A stretch of 64,000 bases of DNA, taken from Marinobacter similis. Its GTDB lineage: Bacteria; Pseudomonadota; Gammaproteobacteria; Pseudomonadales; Oleiphilaceae. The DNA is taken from positions 3,410,001 to 3,474,000 of the forward strand of contig NZ_CP007151.1 in assembly GCF_000830985.1 (NCBI RefSeq). The letters are read 5' to 3'. Under the pieces are notes generated by a model. The model was not told the origin of the DNA and ran no database searches. It was given only the letters and a program-made list of their open reading frames with translations. Positions within the stretch are counted from its first letter, which is position 1. Each line of letters starts with the position of its first letter. Shown here piece by piece: positions 61,420 to 64,000 of the stretch. A program made the position numbers and the translations under genes.

Positions 61420-62213
61420 GAGTCATTCCTGTTCTTGGCGATGGCTTCGGGCAGCTTGGTGTTAAATTCCCTGCCGACATCAATCAGCATAACGTCCCGG
61501 AGGACATTGCGACCAATCAATACTTCGTTCTCGAGGTCGTTTCTGTCGGTGAGGGTAAATTCGGCTAGTTGTTGATGATTGCCGATCGCGAATTGGAGCT
61601 CCACGACCACGCGACGTTCCGGATCTTCGGCAGCAGCCTGGGTGACTCTGACGCGCCGAACGATTTCTTTCTCGAGGGTAACCAGCTCATCGGAGCTGGG
61701 GACCGGGACATCAAAGCGAACCCAGTTGCTTCCGTCGCGCTCGAAGCGGGTGATGTTGCGGGCGTCTATAGAGGAGGTTTCCGCGCCACTGTCGATGCGT
61801 GCGTTATACACCTGCTCAGTCGCGGCAATGTAGATCTTCTCAACTTGACCTACGATTATTTTACCCTTCAGCCGCGCGTCCTGAGTCTTGGCGGTCTCTA
61901 CAGCTGGGCAGACTCGCTGCGCGGGGACAGGTGGGCAACTGGGTTGTTCAACCTGAGTCTTGATGGCATCAATGATCGAATCGGTGCTGTCCTGCTGCTT
62001 TTCCAGCATTTTTTCGTGGCGGAACTGGGCATTGTTTTCAATGGTGACCAGGGTCGCCCGTTGGGTATTCACGGACGTGTTCAGCTCGCTCAAGTCCTGC
62101 TTCGGCACCATGAAGTAACGGTCTGACGAGCAGCCGGCCAGCAAAATAAGCATGCCAGTTGCCAACAGGACTCTTGGTTGAGGAAAACCAGCCCGTAGCT
62201 TTTTGAAACCCAT
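61416..62213 (-). CDS. Retropepsin-like aspartic protease lipoprotein (PF05618 'zinc protease' family)
   Basis: Protein of 265 aa with a lipobox (LILLAGC, Cys about 28), so a lipoprotein in the cell envelope. A coiled stalk (about 40-75) precedes the protease domain with the active-site motif ARIDSGAETSSIDA (Asp-Ser-Gly) and the hydrophobic pair typical of retropepsins (VLIGRNVLRDVMLID). The family was first labelled ATP-dependent zinc protease; RimB in Pseudomonas belongs to it. Substrate unknown. First gene of a coupled three-gene operon. Confidence 0.88.
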   Translation of the reverse strand: MGFKKLRAGFPQPRVLLATGMLILLAGCSSDRYFMVPKQDLSELNTSVNTQRATLVTIENNAQFRHEKMLEKQQDSTDSIIDAIKTQVEQPSCPPVPAQRVCPAVETAKTQDARLKGKIIVGQVEKIYIAATEQVYNARIDSGAETSSIDARNITRFERDGSNWVRFDVPVPSSDELVTLEKEIVRRVRVTQAAAEDPERRVVVELQFAIGNHQQLAEFTLTDRNDLENEVLIGRNVLRDVMLIDVGREFNTKLPEAIAKNRNDS

Positions 62214-62389
62214 TGAATACCCCTGCGCCGGCAGTTCTCAGGCCGCTTCCATGGCTGGTACCACGGCCAGTGTGAATGTATTTGAAGATAGTAGGCGCGA
62301 GAGTATACAACAACCGAACTGTGTAGTTGCTTTACAGTTGGTTAAGGGCGAAATTTTTCGACGGGTTCTCAGGTTCTGCGCGTAAGTGA

Positions 62390-62779
62390 TTACCGGAACA
62401 GGAGGTTGCCGTCACCCAGGTTGGTTTCTGAACGCAGGAATTCCTGAATCACCGGTGAGCAGTTCAGGTAGAACAGCAACAGTTCGCGCTGAACATCCTG
62501 ATCCTGAATTCGCGCTGCGTAACTGATCAAGTCGCGCAGTGCTTCGTCTCCGGAATCTCCGCTGACCGTATCAAAAGCCTTGCTATAGCGGCCTTTCAGC
62601 AGGTTGGTCAAACGTTCAAGGTGGAATTCGCCGGTGTGAGTGATGTGGGGAAGTACACGGGATCGCCCGGTAAAACTGCGCATTTCTCGCGTTCCAGCCA
62701 GTCCGGCATAGGCAGCGGGTGCAGAACAGTCCGGTTGCATGAAGTCCGTTCCAAGTTTTCGCCAGAGTTCTTTTAGCAT
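62390..62779 (-). CDS. Conserved small protein of unknown function
   Basis: I do not recognise this 129-aa protein. It is soluble and helical in its second half (EALRDLISYAARIQDQDVQRELLLFYLNCSP) with a basic N-terminal half. It is upstream of, and in the same direction as, the retropepsin operon, 176 bp away, so it is not clearly part of it. The ribosome site before ATG at 62779 is poor. Confidence 0.6.
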   Translation of the reverse strand: MLKELWRKLGTDFMQPDCSAPAAYAGLAGTREMRSFTGRSRVLPHITHTGEFHLERLTNLLKGRYSKAFDTVSGDSGDEALRDLISYAARIQDQDVQRELLLFYLNCSPVIQEFLRSETNLGDGNLLFR

Positions 62780-63064
62780 GGTTTTTCGTCCGTTTGCGAT
62801 CCTGTCGTCGTCCCAGGCACGGTTAACAAAACGTAATGCCTAAAGACAAAAGGACATTCCATCCTTTTAGACGATATTACGAGGCGCGTCTATAAACAGA
62901 TGCGCTAGGTTCCGGGATTTGCCAAGCAGTCGAGATCAAAGCAGTGATCCACAATAACTGTCACGGGCCGGTGGGAAAAAGGTTCCATTGATGAGGTAGA
63001 CTGTGTGCGCTGATTCTCAGTCTGTTTTTTAAAGATTTTCGCCGCAGATACAGGAGTGCATGCA

Positions 63065-64000
63065 GTGCCAGAAGCTGTCACTGATTTGATGATGTCCCAG
63101 CCGGCTGTAATGGCTGGCTGGGTACTGGTGTTGATGGTCGGCGTGTGTGCACTTGCAGCCTTGTTAGTACGGAGTGCTGGGGTACGTCGAAATTTGGTGT
63201 CGGAGCTTGAGGCGCTGGAGCAGGCCCGCACCGAGGCTGAGCAGTCGCTGCTGGCGGCCCATCATGAGCGGGCCATGGAGCGGCAGCAGGCGGAGCACCT
63301 GCAGCAGGCGCTTGTCGAGCAGCAGAATCGGTTAACAAAGCACGAACGGGATTTGGAGCAGTGGCGTCAGCGCGCAACCGGCCTAGAAAACCGGGTGGCC
63401 GGGCTGGAATCGGATCTGGAAGCGCGGCGCTCACGGATCACCCAGCTTGAGCAGGAGCGGGCCAGTCAGCAGCAGCGCGCGGATGAGCTGTCCCGCGAGC
63501 TGCACGAGGCCCAGGTAACCCTTCGCGAGCAGGAAGTGACACTGGATAAGGAACGGCGCGCCACCGCGGAAAAGCTGGAGTTGCTGGAGCGCAATCGCGA
63601 CGCCCTCAAGCAGGAATTTGAGAATCTGGCGAACAAGATCTTCGAGCAGAAAAGTGAGCGCTTCAGCCAGCAGACTCGCACCAGCCTGGATACGTTGCTG
63701 AACCCGTTCCGCGACCAGCTTCAGGATTTCCGCAAGCGGGTAGAAGACGTCTACACTACAGAAACAAGGGATCGTCAGGCGCTGCGAAGTGAAATCAAGT
63801 CACTTCAGGATCTGAATCGACAGATCACCGAGGAGGCCTCGAATCTGACCCGGGCGCTGAAAGGCGACAAGAAGATCCAGGGTAACTGGGGTGAGCTGAT
63901 CCTTGAGCGAGTGCTGGAGAAATCTGGCCTGCGCAAGGGCGTGGAGTACGAAACTCAGGGTAGCTACCGCGATGGTGAAAACCAATTGCTTCGGCCTGAT
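63065..64000 (+). CDS. rmuC: DNA recombination protein RmuC (partial, runs off window)
   Basis: The frame is open to the end of the window (312 codons). An N-terminal membrane anchor (VMAGWVLVLMVGVCALAALL, about 16-36) is followed by a long Gln/Glu/Arg-rich coiled coil (about 45-230) and the start of the RmuC nuclease-like domain (NKIFEQKSERFSQQTR, then GNWGELILERVLEKSGL). RmuC limits DNA inversions and restricts recombination products. GTG at 63065 follows AGGAG with 8-bp spacing; ATG at 63089 is an alternative. Confidence 0.93.
   Translation, partial: MPEAVTDLMMSQPAVMAGWVLVLMVGVCALAALLVRSAGVRRNLVSELEALEQARTEAEQSLLAAHHERAMERQQAEHLQQALVEQQNRLTKHERDLEQWRQRATGLENRVAGLESDLEARRSRITQLEQERASQQQRADELSRELHEAQVTLREQEVTLDKERRATAEKLELLERNRDALKQEFENLANKIFEQKSERFSQQTRTSLDTLLNPFRDQLQDFRKRVEDVYTTETRDRQALRSEIKSLQDLNRQITEEASNLTRALKGDKKIQGNWGELILERVLEKSGLRKGVEYETQGSYRDGENQLLRPD

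Overview
The window looks like chromosomal DNA of a marine gammaproteobacterium close to Marinobacter. The evidence is GC-rich coding sequence, Pseudomonas-type gene blocks (fdxA-mutS-cinA-recA; fadH-nadK-metallophosphoesterase-glpG-pepN; thrS-infC-rpmI-rplT-pheS-pheT-ihfA-merR), a TAXI-type TRAP transporter, a BCCT osmolyte carrier and DUF1329/YCF48/RND genes. The genus is inferred from gene content, not from a search. There is no phage, insertion sequence, integron or CRISPR array.

Layout. 0.1-7.4 kb: MocR-type regulator, acyl-CoA synthetase, PF10118 metal-dependent hydrolase, DegV protein, an unknown protein and a LysE exporter. 7.4-13.3 kb: fdxA and mutS (minus strand), cinA and recA (plus strand, with a perfect LexA box), a flavodoxin-like protein and a PilZ protein. 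13.5-22 kb: Lon-like protease, a FixJ-type response regulator with its REC-PAS histidine kinase, a MaoC-like protein, two AraC regulators and tRNA-Asp. 22-32.6 kb: fadH, a coiled-coil protein, nadK, a phosphoesterase, glpG, then DUF1315, DUF2797 and pepN behind a strong Fur-box match. 32.8-37.9 kb: DUF1329 protein, YCF48-like protein and RND/MMPL transporter. 38.1-41.8 kb: TAXI-TRAP transporter. 41.9-49.3 kb: translation operon thrS to ihfA, then merR; infC begins with the rare codon ATT. 49.6-50.6 kb: an AT-richer, atypical binding-protein gene. 50.6-55.1 kb: phnDCEE-like transporter plus HAD hydrolase behind a Pho-box match; tRNA-Pro follows. 55.4-58.9 kb: GltB-like protein and BCCT carrier around a perfect palindrome. 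58.9-62.2 kb: a three-gene operon of retropepsin-like lipoprotein, transglutaminase/7TM protein and ATP-grasp ligase, the best candidate for a little-described system. The window ends inside rmuC.

Sequence quality. Seventeen genes, including recA, mutS, thrS, pheS and pheT, are broken by an inferred 27 frameshifts. Every one is explained by loss of a single base, nearly always from a short G or C run, and never by a gain. Restoring the bases gives normal protein lengths, so these are most likely sequencing or assembly errors rather than pseudogenes. Frameshifted genes are listed with their repaired full extents.
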